This document shows positions 9,255 through 19,141 of a DNA stretch of 37,883 bases, piece by piece. The position numbers were made by a program, and so were the translations under genes. The stretch is from contig JANQEQ010000016.1 in assembly GCA_028278245.1 (NCBI GenBank), positions 1-37,883 of the forward strand, given 5' to 3'. The notes under the pieces were generated by a model. It did no database searches. It was not told the DNA's origin and worked only from the letters and a program-made list of their open reading frames with translations. The DNA comes from Phycisphaerales bacterium (lineage in GTDB: Bacteria > Planctomycetota > Phycisphaerae > Phycisphaerales > SM1A02). Each line of letters starts with the position of its first letter. The first letter of the stretch is position 1.

Positions 9255-10883
9255 TTAGTCGACAAGCTCGATTGACGCGATCGTGCGATCATCGGGAAGA
9301 TCGGGGGAGCCGACATGATGTTCCAGGGCGCTCATGGCGGCAGCGACTTCTTCTGTCGGCGTAGCGGCATTGGTAACGGATCGAATAAATCGATCCCAGC
9401 CGAATTCTTCACCAACGGGATTCGTGTGCTCGATCATGCCGTCACTGAACAGGTGTATGCGATCACCGGGTGCGAGTTCGAGCGATTGTGCTGAGAAATC
9501 ATACGTTGCATCAATGCCGACCACGAGATTGCCCGGCTTCGTAGCGCGCAAGGGGACTTGACCAGCCTTGCGCACCATCCAATAACCGTGACCGGCATCC
9601 ACATAAGTCAATGTTCGCTTTTCATCAAGTACGCCAACCCAGAGGGTAACGAAAACGTTATCCGGAGAGTGCTGGGAGATGTATGCGTTCACATCGGTGA
9701 TCGCTGCGACAGGTTCACCGTGCTGCGCTAACGATGAACGCAGATGAGAGAGGACGGTGGCCATGACAACGGCCGCACCCATTCCCTGACCAGTCACATC
9801 GCCGCAACAGATCCCGATCTTCTGATCGGATAACGGGAAAATGTCAAAGAGATCGCCGGCCACGACACGTCCGGGCTCAGTTTTCAACGCGAAGTGTAGT
9901 GGGGCAACTGCTCCCTCCTCTTTCGGGCAGAGAAGAACCTGCGCAAGTTGAGCAGCTTTGAGATCCGCTTCCAATCGTTGTTGGCGCTGTTCCAGGTCGG
10001 CGCGCTTGATGCTCGAAAGAGCCAGGCTGCCAAACCGGGAGATCGCATGACAGAAACCCGCAGCATCGGGGTGGCCCACATGCATTGGATCCCTGGAATC
10101 GAGATAGACCGCGCCAATGACTGTTGCATCAACAATGATCGGCGCGCATATCGCAGTGGTAATTCCGAGTCTTTCGATACTCTGACCAAAATCATGCATA
10201 TCGGTTCGGGTCAGCGAGGCAACATCGCCCTGCATCGTGGCATGAAGGAGCGAGCGGCTGAACGTAAACTCGCTGGATTGATCATCCGCTATGTCGTGTG
10301 AAGCAACTACATTGACCTGGTCGGTTGCGCCGGCAAAGCGCAACACCGCAGCCCGCTGATATCCGGTCCCGGCAATGACCAGATCGACCATCGCCCGGGC
10401 AAGATCCGTTTCATCCTCCGCCTGATGGATAGCGGCTGCACCGTCAATGAGCAGTGCAAGGCGCTGATGAGCCAGGGAATCCAGCTCACGATCCGGCACA
10501 CGCTGCACGATTGTGCCCTGAGGGACGGCCTCATTGGTTGTCGCCATTGCGCCAACGGCGCTGGCATTGGATGAAAACCTGAAAGTAAATGAACCAATAC
10601 GCAGAAGATCACCGAATCCAATCACGGAAGGTTGACCGGGCGTGAGTTCGCAACCATTGAGAAATGTTCCATGACGGCTGTGAAGATCCGTGAGAATCCA
10701 ATTGCCTTCATGACAGGATAAACTAGCGTGCTGTCGGGAAATACTGCTTTCCGGTAAACACACATCACATTCAGTTGATCGGCCAAGAGTGACATTTTGC
10801 CGGGCATACACTGTATGCGTTTTGATTTCAGGACCACCCACGGGATCAAGATGAATCCTGTCTTCCGACATCTCTCTGGGCAT
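9255..10883 (-). CDS. FHA-GAF-PP2C (SpoIIE/RsbU-type) protein phosphatase
   Basis: A 542-residue soluble signalling protein with three domains. An FHA domain sits at about residues 20-100 (LGRSTECDVCLPESSISRQH, then HSRHGTFLNG) and should bind phosphothreonine. A GAF-like sensor domain covers about 115-285. A PP2C-type SpoIIE phosphatase domain covers about 310-540 (VAGDLFDIF, ICCGDVTGQGMGAAVVMA, VDAGHGYW, LFSDGMIEH), with the metal-binding Asp residues present. Such proteins dephosphorylate STAS anti-sigma antagonists or Ser/Thr kinase targets. The start at 10883 is chosen because an AGGAG lies 11 bases upstream; an upstream TTG at 10934 is weaker and ATG 10871 is an alternative. It is divergent from the kinase gene at 11024 across 140 bp, so kinase and phosphatase may share a control region. 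Confidence 0.9.
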   Translation of the reverse strand: MPREMSEDRIHLDPVGGPEIKTHTVYARQNVTLGRSTECDVCLPESSISRQHASLSCHEGNWILTDLHSRHGTFLNGCELTPGQPSVIGFGDLLRIGSFTFRFSSNASAVGAMATTNEAVPQGTIVQRVPDRELDSLAHQRLALLIDGAAAIHQAEDETDLARAMVDLVIAGTGYQRAAVLRFAGATDQVNVVASHDIADDQSSEFTFSRSLLHATMQGDVASLTRTDMHDFGQSIERLGITTAICAPIIVDATVIGAVYLDSRDPMHVGHPDAAGFCHAISRFGSLALSSIKRADLEQRQQRLEADLKAAQLAQVLLCPKEEGAVAPLHFALKTEPGRVVAGDLFDIFPLSDQKIGICCGDVTGQGMGAAVVMATVLSHLRSSLAQHGEPVAAITDVNAYISQHSPDNVFVTLWVGVLDEKRTLTYVDAGHGYWMVRKAGQVPLRATKPGNLVVGIDATYDFSAQSLELAPGDRIHLFSDGMIEHTNPVGEEFGWDRFIRSVTNAATPTEEVAAAMSALEHHVGSPDLPDDRTIASIELVD

Positions 10884-11023
10884 GTGAATGAAAACTCCTA
10901 CTGGCGAAAGAACAGAAATCGTTCCGTGCAGCAAATCCTGAATGACAGATCATATGGTACTCTATTTATCATTAATTCACGAGTGTGAAAGGTTCAACAG
11001 TATTCTAATCATAGAGATCAATC

Positions 11024-13777
11024 ATGCCAGATCACCCGGACAATGTTGAATTTGATCACGAAGCAGAAACCACGGATTCACCGTTGATTCAGTCCCGTGA
11101 GGATGACGACGCACCTGTTATACCCTCCTCCCCTGCTCCACAAAAGATTGGTCGGTATAAGATATTGCGTGTGATTGGTGAGGGTGGCATGGGTACGGTT
11201 TACGAAGCTGAACAAGAGGCACCGCGTCGGACGGTGGCGTTGAAAGTTATCCGAAGCGGGGCCATATCAACCAGCCTTCTCAGCCGGTTCGAACATGAGG
11301 CACAAATTCTCGGGAAGCTTGACCATACCGGTATTGCAACCATCTACGAAGCGGGAACATTCGACTCGGGAGCAGGGTTGCAACCGTACTTTGCGATGGA
11401 GTTAATTCAGGGAAAGACGCTGACGGAATATGCAAATTACAACAAGCTGGGGACGAGTGAGCGATTGCAGCTTCTTTCACACATCGCAGATGCTCTCCAA
11501 CACGCCCATCAGAAAGGTGTCATTCACCGTGATATTAAACCGGGAAATATATTGGTTACCGATGAAGGTCAACCAAAGATTCTCGACTTTGGAGTTGCCC
11601 GCGCCACGGATTCTGATATTCAGGTAACGACCATCCAGACTGATATTGGACAGCTCATCGGGACGTTACCCTACATGAGTCCTGAGCAGGCAGCGGGTAA
11701 TCCTGATGATCTTGATACGCGCAGTGATGTGTATGCGCTGGGAGTCGTTGCTTATGAGCTCATCGCCGGCCGCCTGCCTCTTGACCTGACCAGGAAAATG
11801 ATTCACGAGGCAGTTCGGATGATTCATGAGGATGATCCCATCCCGTTGAGTTCTATCAATCGCATGATGCGAGGTGATATTGAAATCATCATCGAAAAAG
11901 CACTGCGCAAGGATAAAACACTGCGTTATCAGAGTGCCAGCGAATTTGCCAGCGACATACGCCATTTTTTGAACGACGAACCTATCATCGCACGCCGACC
12001 GAGTACCTTGTATCAGTTGAAGAAGTTCACAAAACGTAATAAGGCGATAGTCTGCGGGATTGGAATGGTTATCGTCGTGCTGATGATCGCCACGGGTGTA
12101 TCAATCCGATTCGCTGTTCGTGAAGTGGATCAGAGAAAAATCGCGCAGGAAAATCAAAAACTTGCGGAGCAGCACGAGGCAGATGCTGTTCGTGCGAATG
12201 AACTTGCCCAACAACGGGCTAACGACTTAGAACAAGTCGTTTCCTTCCAGGAAAACATGCTGGGCTCTATCAATCCGGAGGAGATGGGACTTGTACTGTT
12301 TGCTGAAGTCAGGAAACGTGTCGGCGACACCTGGCGCAATCGAAATATCAGTGAGGAAGAATTGAACAGCAAATTTGACTCATTCTCAAATTCTTTACTC
12401 GCTGTTAACTCTACAGACTATGCTCATTTTGTCCTTGATGAAAATATCCTCCATCCCGCATCAGAGGCAATCGAACAGCAGTTTTTATCTCAACCACTGA
12501 TCGAAGCAGCATTGAGGAATTCAATCGGCAGTACTTATCTCAACATCGGTCTTTACACCGCGGCCGAGAGAGAGTTGAAACGTGCCTATCAATTGTCATC
12601 CGAGATCTTAGGCGATGAACATCCAGATACGTTGAGGTACATCGACACCCTGGGAATGGTCTTTCAAAATCAAGGTCGACTCGATCAAGCAGAACCACTC
12701 TTCACTCAGACTCTTGATACAAGGAATCGGTTATTTGGTCCGGAGCACCCGGACACGTTGACTTCAATGCACCATATTGCCACGCAATATTGGCATCAGG
12801 GACACTATGAAAACGCGGAAGAGATGTTTGTCAAAACACTTGAGCTGCGTAGACGTGAATTGGGGGAGGAGCACTCCGACACCCTGGACACTATGAACAA
12901 TCTTGCCGTACTGTATTATGATCAGAATCGCTTCGCACAGGCTGAAACTCTCCTCGTCGATGTACTCCGTATTCGCCAACAGTCGCTGGGGGAAGAGCAT
13001 CCAAGTACTCTGGATTCGATGAACAATTTGGCCATCCTCTATCAGGATCAAGGCCGCCGCGAGGAAGCAGAATCTCTGTATGTGAATTCATTGAATATCT
13101 TTGAACGTAAATTCGGTAGAGAGCACCCCTTCACGCTTACGTCAATGAATAACCTTGCCACATTGTACCGGAACCAGGAACGGTATGATGAAGCGGAATT
13201 ACTGTTTGTAGAGACGCTCGAACTCAAGAGGAGGATTCTCGGTAACGACCACGTTGACACGATAATATGTCTGGACAATCTCGGAATGTTATATCAATCT
13301 CTGGCGCGGTACGATGAAGCGCTCACAATGCTTTCCGAATCACTTGCTGCATTCAAACGTGTTATGGGCGAGGAGCACCCCGATACGTTGATATCAATGC
13401 ACAGTATGTGCGTACTGCTCCGAACCATGGGGAGATTTCGCGAGTCAGAAGTTCTCTACCGCGAGACTATCCAGAGTTGTGAAGAGGTACTCGGTGAGGA
13501 TCATCGATACACGCTGTGGTCAATGTACGGTTTGTCAGTTGCACTCCTCGGCCAAGAGAAATTCCTGGAAGCTGAGACGGTTGCACGAGATTGTTATCAG
13601 CGTAATCTTGCAAAATACGGGCCGGAACATACTGAAACGCTTGATGCGATTAATGTTTGCTTGGCTATATATACTGCCTGGCACGAAGCGGAACCAGACC
13701 AAGGTCATAGCGAGAAAGTCGAATATTGGCGCGACAAACTACCTCGTAATAACCCACCTGAAGAAACGGGTGATTAA
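11024..13777 (+). CDS. Membrane Ser/Thr protein kinase with C-terminal TPR array
   Basis: A 917-residue PknB-type kinase. The kinase domain spans about residues 44-320: glycine loop IGEGGMGTVY (51-60), Lys74 in VALKVI, catalytic loop HRDIKPGN (168-175), DFG at 188-190, and the activation segment GTLPYMSPEQAAG. A single transmembrane helix is at about 341-362. The outside or distal part starts with a short coiled coil and carries about nine tetratricopeptide repeats of the 42-residue kinesin-light-chain type, with the recurring pattern LGEEHPDTLxSMNNLA and YxEAExL. All kinase catalytic residues are present. It is divergent from the phosphatase gene and convergent with a second TPR kinase. The repeats probably present a protein interaction surface for recruiting a target or sensing a ligand. 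Confidence 0.95.
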   Translation: MPDHPDNVEFDHEAETTDSPLIQSREDDDAPVIPSSPAPQKIGRYKILRVIGEGGMGTVYEAEQEAPRRTVALKVIRSGAISTSLLSRFEHEAQILGKLDHTGIATIYEAGTFDSGAGLQPYFAMELIQGKTLTEYANYNKLGTSERLQLLSHIADALQHAHQKGVIHRDIKPGNILVTDEGQPKILDFGVARATDSDIQVTTIQTDIGQLIGTLPYMSPEQAAGNPDDLDTRSDVYALGVVAYELIAGRLPLDLTRKMIHEAVRMIHEDDPIPLSSINRMMRGDIEIIIEKALRKDKTLRYQSASEFASDIRHFLNDEPIIARRPSTLYQLKKFTKRNKAIVCGIGMVIVVLMIATGVSIRFAVREVDQRKIAQENQKLAEQHEADAVRANELAQQRANDLEQVVSFQENMLGSINPEEMGLVLFAEVRKRVGDTWRNRNISEEELNSKFDSFSNSLLAVNSTDYAHFVLDENILHPASEAIEQQFLSQPLIEAALRNSIGSTYLNIGLYTAAERELKRAYQLSSEILGDEHPDTLRYIDTLGMVFQNQGRLDQAEPLFTQTLDTRNRLFGPEHPDTLTSMHHIATQYWHQGHYENAEEMFVKTLELRRRELGEEHSDTLDTMNNLAVLYYDQNRFAQAETLLVDVLRIRQQSLGEEHPSTLDSMNNLAILYQDQGRREEAESLYVNSLNIFERKFGREHPFTLTSMNNLATLYRNQERYDEAELLFVETLELKRRILGNDHVDTIICLDNLGMLYQSLARYDEALTMLSESLAAFKRVMGEEHPDTLISMHSMCVLLRTMGRFRESEVLYRETIQSCEEVLGEDHRYTLWSMYGLSVALLGQEKFLEAETVARDCYQRNLAKYGPEHTETLDAINVCLAIYTAWHEAEPDQGHSEKVEYWRDKLPRNNPPEETGD

Positions 13778-13851
13778 ACAGACAAGTTGCTGGTTCAAGA
13801 AAGCTTATTCCGGGACAGATGAGTCGCGGGCATAATACTTCCCAGCTCAAT

Positions 13852-16830
13852 CTACTGGTCTCGATAAAGCTCAAGATCTTCTTTGAGAGTGTTATAGAGT
13901 TGTTGTTGCTCATCAGAGAAAGAGTCTTCTCCAAGCATTTCAAGCGCTTCGGATGCAGTATCGATGGCAAGTAAGTTGTTTCCATTCAGGTAATGAGCGA
14001 AAGCAAGATCGCGCAGGAGTTCCACGGATGGTTTTATAGCAGCTTTGAATGCTTCTCTGGCATAGCGGAGAGCTTCCGTTTTATCACCGATACGGACCAT
14101 AAATTTGGAGAATTCAAGAAGTGTATCAGACAAGTCACTTTCTGCAGAACAACTGTCCTCTGTTATCTCATCTATTTCGTTAAAGAGTTCCACGGCATTT
14201 TCTAAATTGCTTCGAGCTTCATCAATTTGATCACTCTTCAGAAAATAAGAACCAAGGGTTGCGTAGCAATGTGCCAGTCTATCTTTGTAAAACGTATTGT
14301 CGTTATCCTGATCGACAAGCGCTTGAAGAATGTTACGCGCCTGGCTAGCATTTTCAATCGCTCCATCATGATTTCCCCTGCCCGCATTTACTAATCCGAT
14401 TCCTTCATAACCCACTGCAAGAAGAAATTGATATTGCGTATCTTCGGGATACTCCATAGCTACAGGCTCAATCACCGAAAGGAGAGAACGATAATTCTCA
14501 TTTGCCTGGTCCCAGTCTTCTAGGAGTCTATATGCATCACCTAAAATCTGAAAAGCACTGGCAAGATTCCTTTTTGCCAACACTAAATTCGGGTTATTCC
14601 TTTCCAGCCGCCTTTTAATTTCCAGATATTGAGTGAGGATTGGAATAGCTTCTTCAACCGAACCGGTACGCAGATAAGATCGACCGACAAAATACAGTGA
14701 AACACTGTAATCGTGATAAATTTCGCTGTTGTTAGGATTACTTTGAAATACCTCACTCCTGATTCGGTGTGCTTGTTGATAATACATCAGAGCATCTTCT
14801 TCGTTGCACATCGCATCGTATCGTCCCCCGATATAGAGATAGGCAGTGGCGATATCTAGTTGCAAATCCTGATTATCTGGATTCTCAGTAGCAAGTTGTT
14901 TTCGTAACTCAAGTGACTCGAAGTAATATTCAAGAGCTTCTACATGCTTCCCCAGCTTCGCAAGCCGACTCCCAACATTCAATAACGCACTAGCGTAACG
15001 ACGACGGGATTGCACATCACCCGTTACTAATCCCTTACGGATACGTAATGATTCCCTGTAAAAGTCAAGAGCTTCAGATGTTTTACCTGTTCGACCATAC
15101 ACATGACCAATTTTATCATAACTGAAGGAAAGTTCCTGTAGCAACTCCGGATCATCAGGGATAGCTTTAAGAAGCTCATCTCGAATATCTTTTGCCCGTT
15201 GGTAATACTCCAGCGCATCAGGAATATCTCCGTAGCTAGGTAGCTTGATTCCCCCCCTGATATCACCGATACGATCATAACCAGTCGCCAATTCACGCAT
15301 GAGTTCAACATCATCATCGCCAAGTTCCCGTGAAACACCTTCAAGGTAATCGACCGCGGTTTCAATAATCAATTCACGGGCAGGGAGCGAACCATCCAAG
15401 TTATAGATTGCCCTATAGAAATCAAACATAAATGTACGGGCAAGTTTTCGAGACTCACCGAATCGTCGCTCTGCTCTTTCACTTTCTTCCTGGGCTTGTA
15501 TTCTTGCGGCTTCCTCAATATCACGTGCCTGTTTTACCTCAATAAATCCCCATGTCGATGCAATTGATACCGCAGCAAGCAGCAACGCAATCACTGCCGC
15601 GGCGATGACGCCGCCTTTGTTCCGCTGGATGAACTTTCTCATGCGATAGCTGGCTGTATCCGGTCGGGCGAGCACCGGCAAGCCCTGGTTGTGCCGTTGA
15701 ATATCCTCCGCCAGTTGCTCAGCCGATGCATAACGGCGCTGCGGTTCCTTGCGCATAGCCATCAGCACAATGTTGTCAATGTCTCCGGACAAGCGACGAC
15801 GAAGTCTCTCCGGCCTGCTTTCACGTGACCTGCCTACCGACTCCGGCGTGATTGATGTTGTGGTCGTGGGATCGGTGGGATCAGCTTCCTCCACCCGACT
15901 GATGGCCGTGCTCGGCTTCTCCGGATCTTCTTCGCAGATAATTCGCTCCAACTCCTCACGTATCCGACTGCGAATGTGATAGGGGCGGTGACCGGAAACC
16001 AGCTCATACAGAAGTACACCAAGCGAGTACACATCGCTGGCGGTGGTGATCGGAGTACCGCGCACCTGTTCCGGGCTGGCGTACTCGGGTGTCATCACCC
16101 GGAATTCCGGAGCCGTGGGAGTACCGGAAATCATCGCCAATTGAGGATTGATCAGTTTCGCAATACCAAAATCGAGGAGTTTAGGCTGATCTTCTTTGGT
16201 AACCACGATATTGCTTGGCTTGAGATCACGATGCACCACCAGGTTTTGGTGTGCATGATGCACGGCAAAGCATACCTGGCGAAACAACTCCAGCCGCTCA
16301 TCGATTGTCAGCCTTCGAATATCGCAATACTCATTGATCGGCTGGCCTTCGACATATTCCATGACGAAGTACGGCGTACCGTCGTTAGTTTCACCGGCAT
16401 CATAAAGACGAGCGATGCCGGGATGATTCATTGCAGCCAGTACCTGACGTTCCAAATCGAACCGTCGCAGGACTTCATCTGTATCCATGCCGCGCTTGAG
16501 CACTTTGATAGCGACGCGTCGTTTGAATCGATCGTCAGTGCGCTCGCCGAGGTAAACCACACCCATTCCACCACGCCCAAGCTCACGTATGATTTTGTAG
16601 GGGCCGATGGATGGGGGCAGTGAAATCCGTTCGACCTGTGATTTCAGCGCACTGGGCATTGCCGGCTCAGCGTCGGTTGGTGTCTCATGTTTGAGAAGAG
16701 ATTCAACTTCAGCGCGCAACTCATCATCACCGCCGCACTCCCGGTCAAGAAATGCACTCCGCTCATCTGGTGGCAGGTCACACGCTTCCAGGAAGATGTC
16801 CTTGACACGGATGTATTTCTCATGCTCCAT
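13852..16830 (-). CDS. Membrane Ser/Thr protein kinase with TPR repeats, coupled to ECF sigma gene
   Basis: A 992-residue kinase. The N terminus (about 1-75) is a conserved planctomycete extension (VKDIFLEACDLPPDERSAFL). The kinase domain follows with ELGRGGMGVVYLG (about 83-95), Lys109 in VAIKVLK, HRDLKPSN (200-202 for HRD) and DFG at 220-222. A Thr-rich insert (DPTDPTTTTS) interrupts the C lobe. One transmembrane helix is at about 406-427, then TPR-type helical repeats to the end. The start is ATG 16830: AAGGA lies seven bases upstream, and it overlaps the end of the sigma gene by 11 bp. A GTG at 16845 is the alternative. The overlap implies translational coupling, so the kinase probably controls the sigma factor or a shared target. 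Confidence 0.94.
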   Translation of the reverse strand: MEHEKYIRVKDIFLEACDLPPDERSAFLDRECGGDDELRAEVESLLKHETPTDAEPAMPSALKSQVERISLPPSIGPYKIIRELGRGGMGVVYLGERTDDRFKRRVAIKVLKRGMDTDEVLRRFDLERQVLAAMNHPGIARLYDAGETNDGTPYFVMEYVEGQPINEYCDIRRLTIDERLELFRQVCFAVHHAHQNLVVHRDLKPSNIVVTKEDQPKLLDFGIAKLINPQLAMISGTPTAPEFRVMTPEYASPEQVRGTPITTASDVYSLGVLLYELVSGHRPYHIRSRIREELERIICEEDPEKPSTAISRVEEADPTDPTTTTSITPESVGRSRESRPERLRRRLSGDIDNIVLMAMRKEPQRRYASAEQLAEDIQRHNQGLPVLARPDTASYRMRKFIQRNKGGVIAAAVIALLLAAVSIASTWGFIEVKQARDIEEAARIQAQEESERAERRFGESRKLARTFMFDFYRAIYNLDGSLPARELIIETAVDYLEGVSRELGDDDVELMRELATGYDRIGDIRGGIKLPSYGDIPDALEYYQRAKDIRDELLKAIPDDPELLQELSFSYDKIGHVYGRTGKTSEALDFYRESLRIRKGLVTGDVQSRRRYASALLNVGSRLAKLGKHVEALEYYFESLELRKQLATENPDNQDLQLDIATAYLYIGGRYDAMCNEEDALMYYQQAHRIRSEVFQSNPNNSEIYHDYSVSLYFVGRSYLRTGSVEEAIPILTQYLEIKRRLERNNPNLVLAKRNLASAFQILGDAYRLLEDWDQANENYRSLLSVIEPVAMEYPEDTQYQFLLAVGYEGIGLVNAGRGNHDGAIENASQARNILQALVDQDNDNTFYKDRLAHCYATLGSYFLKSDQIDEARSNLENAVELFNEIDEITEDSCSAESDLSDTLLEFSKFMVRIGDKTEALRYAREAFKAAIKPSVELLRDLAFAHYLNGNNLLAIDTASEALEMLGEDSFSDEQQQLYNTLKEDLELYRDQ

Positions 16831-17395
16831 GTTCTGTTCCTTCACTCAATTCACGACGGAGCCAGGTCAATCCCATTTTCCAGTCTCGCTGAACCGTTCT
16901 GGGCGATGTATCGAGCAGGGCGGCGGTTTCTTTTATGGTCATACCGCCAAAGAGCCGGAGGTCAATGATCTCAGCCTGTCGTTCATCCAACTTGCGCATC
17001 CTCTCCATTGCCTCATCCAAGGCCAGCAGATCAACATGATGGTCCGTCGTGAGAGAGAACGCGTCGTCGAGTCGAATTCTCCGCCAGTTTTTTCCCCGTT
17101 TTTCACGATTTTTTCTTCGGGCATGGTCGATGAGAATCCGCCTCATTGCCTGAGCTGACACAGCGAAAAAATGGGTTCGCCCCTTCCAATCCACACGATT
17201 CTGATCAACAAGTTTCATATAGGCTTCATGGACCAGGGCTGTTGGCTGCAGCGTGTGATCGATCCGCTCATATTCGAGCTTGGCTTGGGCCAGCGCCCGA
17301 AGCTCATCGTAGATTGCAGGGAGCAATTCATCAGCAGCACGCTGCTTGCCGGAGCTGAGATCGATCAGAATCTCGGTGATATCATTCCGCGCCAT
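16820..17395 (-). CDS. ECF-family RNA polymerase sigma factor (PF07638 / TIGR02999 type)
   Basis: A 191-residue sigma factor of the group abundant in planctomycetes. Region 2 is recognisable as LLPAIYDELRALAQAKL followed by TALVHEAYMKLVD and THFFAVSAQAMRRILIDHAR. Region 4 is at about 130-185, with LDERQAEIIDLRLFGGMTIK and the helix-turn-helix ETAALLDTSPRTVQRDWKM. No anti-sigma gene is next to it; its stop overlaps the downstream kinase start, which is the usual arrangement for kinase-linked sigma factors. The ATG at 17395 is preferred because AAGGGG sits eight bases upstream; the ATG at 17401 leaves only two. It should direct RNA polymerase to a specific promoter set after a kinase-dependent signal. 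Confidence 0.93.
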   Translation of the reverse strand: MARNDITEILIDLSSGKQRAADELLPAIYDELRALAQAKLEYERIDHTLQPTALVHEAYMKLVDQNRVDWKGRTHFFAVSAQAMRRILIDHARRKNREKRGKNWRRIRLDDAFSLTTDHHVDLLALDEAMERMRKLDERQAEIIDLRLFGGMTIKETAALLDTSPRTVQRDWKMGLTWLRRELSEGTEHGA

Positions 17396-17401
17396 GCGCA
17401 T

Positions 17402-17889
17402 GTCCCCTTCCCGCCACTGTAAAGAAATCAGTTAGTCCAGATTGTCCCCCGTTTCTATATCACTGGCAAGCGGCAATTACGTGTAATGACGGCTAATCCG
17501 TAGGGATTTCACATCCAATACCTCAAGATCGTGCTTCCAAGTGTGACAAGTTACGCATCGCAAATGCAGCCAATAATCCCTGTTCAGAACTTCCTGGTCA
17601 TGAATGATGAATTCTGCTTGTACTTGCCCTAGCAATTGCCATCCCAGTCTGAGTCACTATCAATCAATACCTTGCATCATATCCCCAACAACTGCCGTTG
17701 AGGCGGCTTGGGATATGGATCGCACTCGGTGATTTCGACCGGGTCTTTTCTTCCAAATCATTCTCCGTTTATGACGCTGCGATATTGTTGAAATCCTCTT
17801 TTTATTTCTCACATAGCGCATAAACGACTTGCTGTAGTCGTATCAAGACTGGGTTCTGATACTCCACACTCGATTGGTACTGTGCGTTG
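17402..17889. other. Intergenic region, no gene seen
   Basis: About 490 bases between the sigma gene and the PEP synthase regulator gene. All frames carry frequent stops, and I see no RNA gene, repeat or convincing terminator hairpin. The right-hand part of this stretch presumably holds the promoter of the minus-strand sigma-kinase operon, but no clear -35/-10 pair could be read. Confidence 0.5.
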
Positions 17890-18741
17890 TTAACTTCGGT
17901 TCATGGGATGCCGCGGTCGTCGCCGCAGTTTACTTTCCCTCATGAGGCGTTCGACTTCCCGGGCTATTTCCTCAATCGCCATGTAGGAAGTATCGAAACG
18001 TCGCCAATGATGTTTCGTCATTTGACGGTTAACAGCACGAATTTCCTTTTCGATCGTATGTTCATCAACATAGTTTTCCAGATGAGGAACACCCATCAGA
18101 TGAGTACGCGTCAATCTGATGGCAGCGAGCCGGTGTCGGTTTTTACTTAGTCCGATGACACGCTGAGAACTTATTCGTGTTAATTCCCTCGGTGGATCAC
18201 GATCAGGAAATAGAGGAACATTCGCAGCCCGAATCCCTCGATATGCCAGAAAGAAACACGTCGAACTCTTCGACGACCGAGACACACCAACCAGCACGAC
18301 GTCGGCAAGAGCGAGTTCATTCAGACGCTGACCATCATCGTGCTTGATCGTGTAGTCAATTGCATCCATGCGATCGAAATATGTTTGTTCTGATTTGTAA
18401 TACTTCCCGGGAATGGAACGGATACGACGATTGATAATTGAGTTCAGGCCGGAGAACACAGGACCAAGCACGTCCACAGCTTCGACAAGATACTCATTGG
18501 AATGGTCCTTCATCGCCTTGCGCGTTGAATCCGAAACAAGAGTAAAAAAGATAATACCCTTCACGTCGGCCGCTTCACGGACGACATCCAGTACCTGATC
18601 TACGGTTCTGACCCCACCTCGAATCATCAACTTAATCGGTTCATCTTCAAATTGAACGTACGCAGATCGCACAACCTGTTCGCAGGTGCGGCCGGTTCCA
18701 TCTGATACGATAAAAATTCTTTGCCGGTGATCACTGGTCAT
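17890..18741 (-). CDS. ppsR: PEP synthase regulatory protein (bifunctional kinase/pyrophosphorylase, DUF299)
   Basis: A 283-residue member of the PSRP/DUF299 family. These proteins phosphorylate PEP synthase or pyruvate phosphate dikinase on Thr using ADP, and reverse this by Pi-dependent dephosphorylation. Family features seen are the N terminus IFIVSDGTGRTCEQVVRSAY, the segment DYTIKHDDGQ, the P-loop GVSRSSKSSTCFFLAYRG, and KVAN-like NVPLFPDRDPP followed by QRVIGLSKNRHRLAAIR. Length matches the family (about 270-280). The last 15 residues are Arg-rich and variable. The start is an ATG at 18741. The partner enzyme gene is not in the window. Bacterial (PPS) versus PPDK specificity cannot be decided from sequence, so the symbol is by family. 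Confidence 0.93.
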   Translation of the reverse strand: MTSDHRQRIFIVSDGTGRTCEQVVRSAYVQFEDEPIKLMIRGGVRTVDQVLDVVREAADVKGIIFFTLVSDSTRKAMKDHSNEYLVEAVDVLGPVFSGLNSIINRRIRSIPGKYYKSEQTYFDRMDAIDYTIKHDDGQRLNELALADVVLVGVSRSSKSSTCFFLAYRGIRAANVPLFPDRDPPRELTRISSQRVIGLSKNRHRLAAIRLTRTHLMGVPHLENYVDEHTIEKEIRAVNRQMTKHHWRRFDTSYMAIEEIAREVERLMRESKLRRRPRHPMNRS

Positions 18742-19141
18742 ACTTGATACCTGTTGTGAGCTTCAACATCTATTTTCAATGACCTGCTATAGCATTATAT
18801 CGTTCCTAGCAGGAGCAGGATTTATGATGACTCAATTCTGCTCACAAATCAAAGACATCGCGATACTGGGGAAAAAATTTCCAATCCCCTGAATTCACGA
18901 ATCGTATGGAGACAATTTGCGAGTTGATCAACACCAACTCGCTTTCGGGGGGGAAATAATACTTCATAATTCAAACAATCGGCTCAATCTTTCCTATCCA
19001 GCTTCCAGCATATCGAGGTCCGAGAATGACACGCATTCTTCTCAGGGATGACTGGAATCCTATTGAATGGCCCATAAATCTACGGTTCCTGGACCACATG
19101 CAAGATTCCCGTTCACCGTCATAAATTTCCGATACGCTTCT
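18742..19141. other. Intergenic region, no gene seen
   Basis: About 400 bases between divergent genes. There is a G7 run near 18950. The frame of the downstream lipoprotein is open from an ATG at 19067, but the segment 19067-19141 would put 25 unrelated residues ahead of a good lipoprotein signal, so it is treated as untranslated. No RNA or repeat is recognised. Confidence 0.45.
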
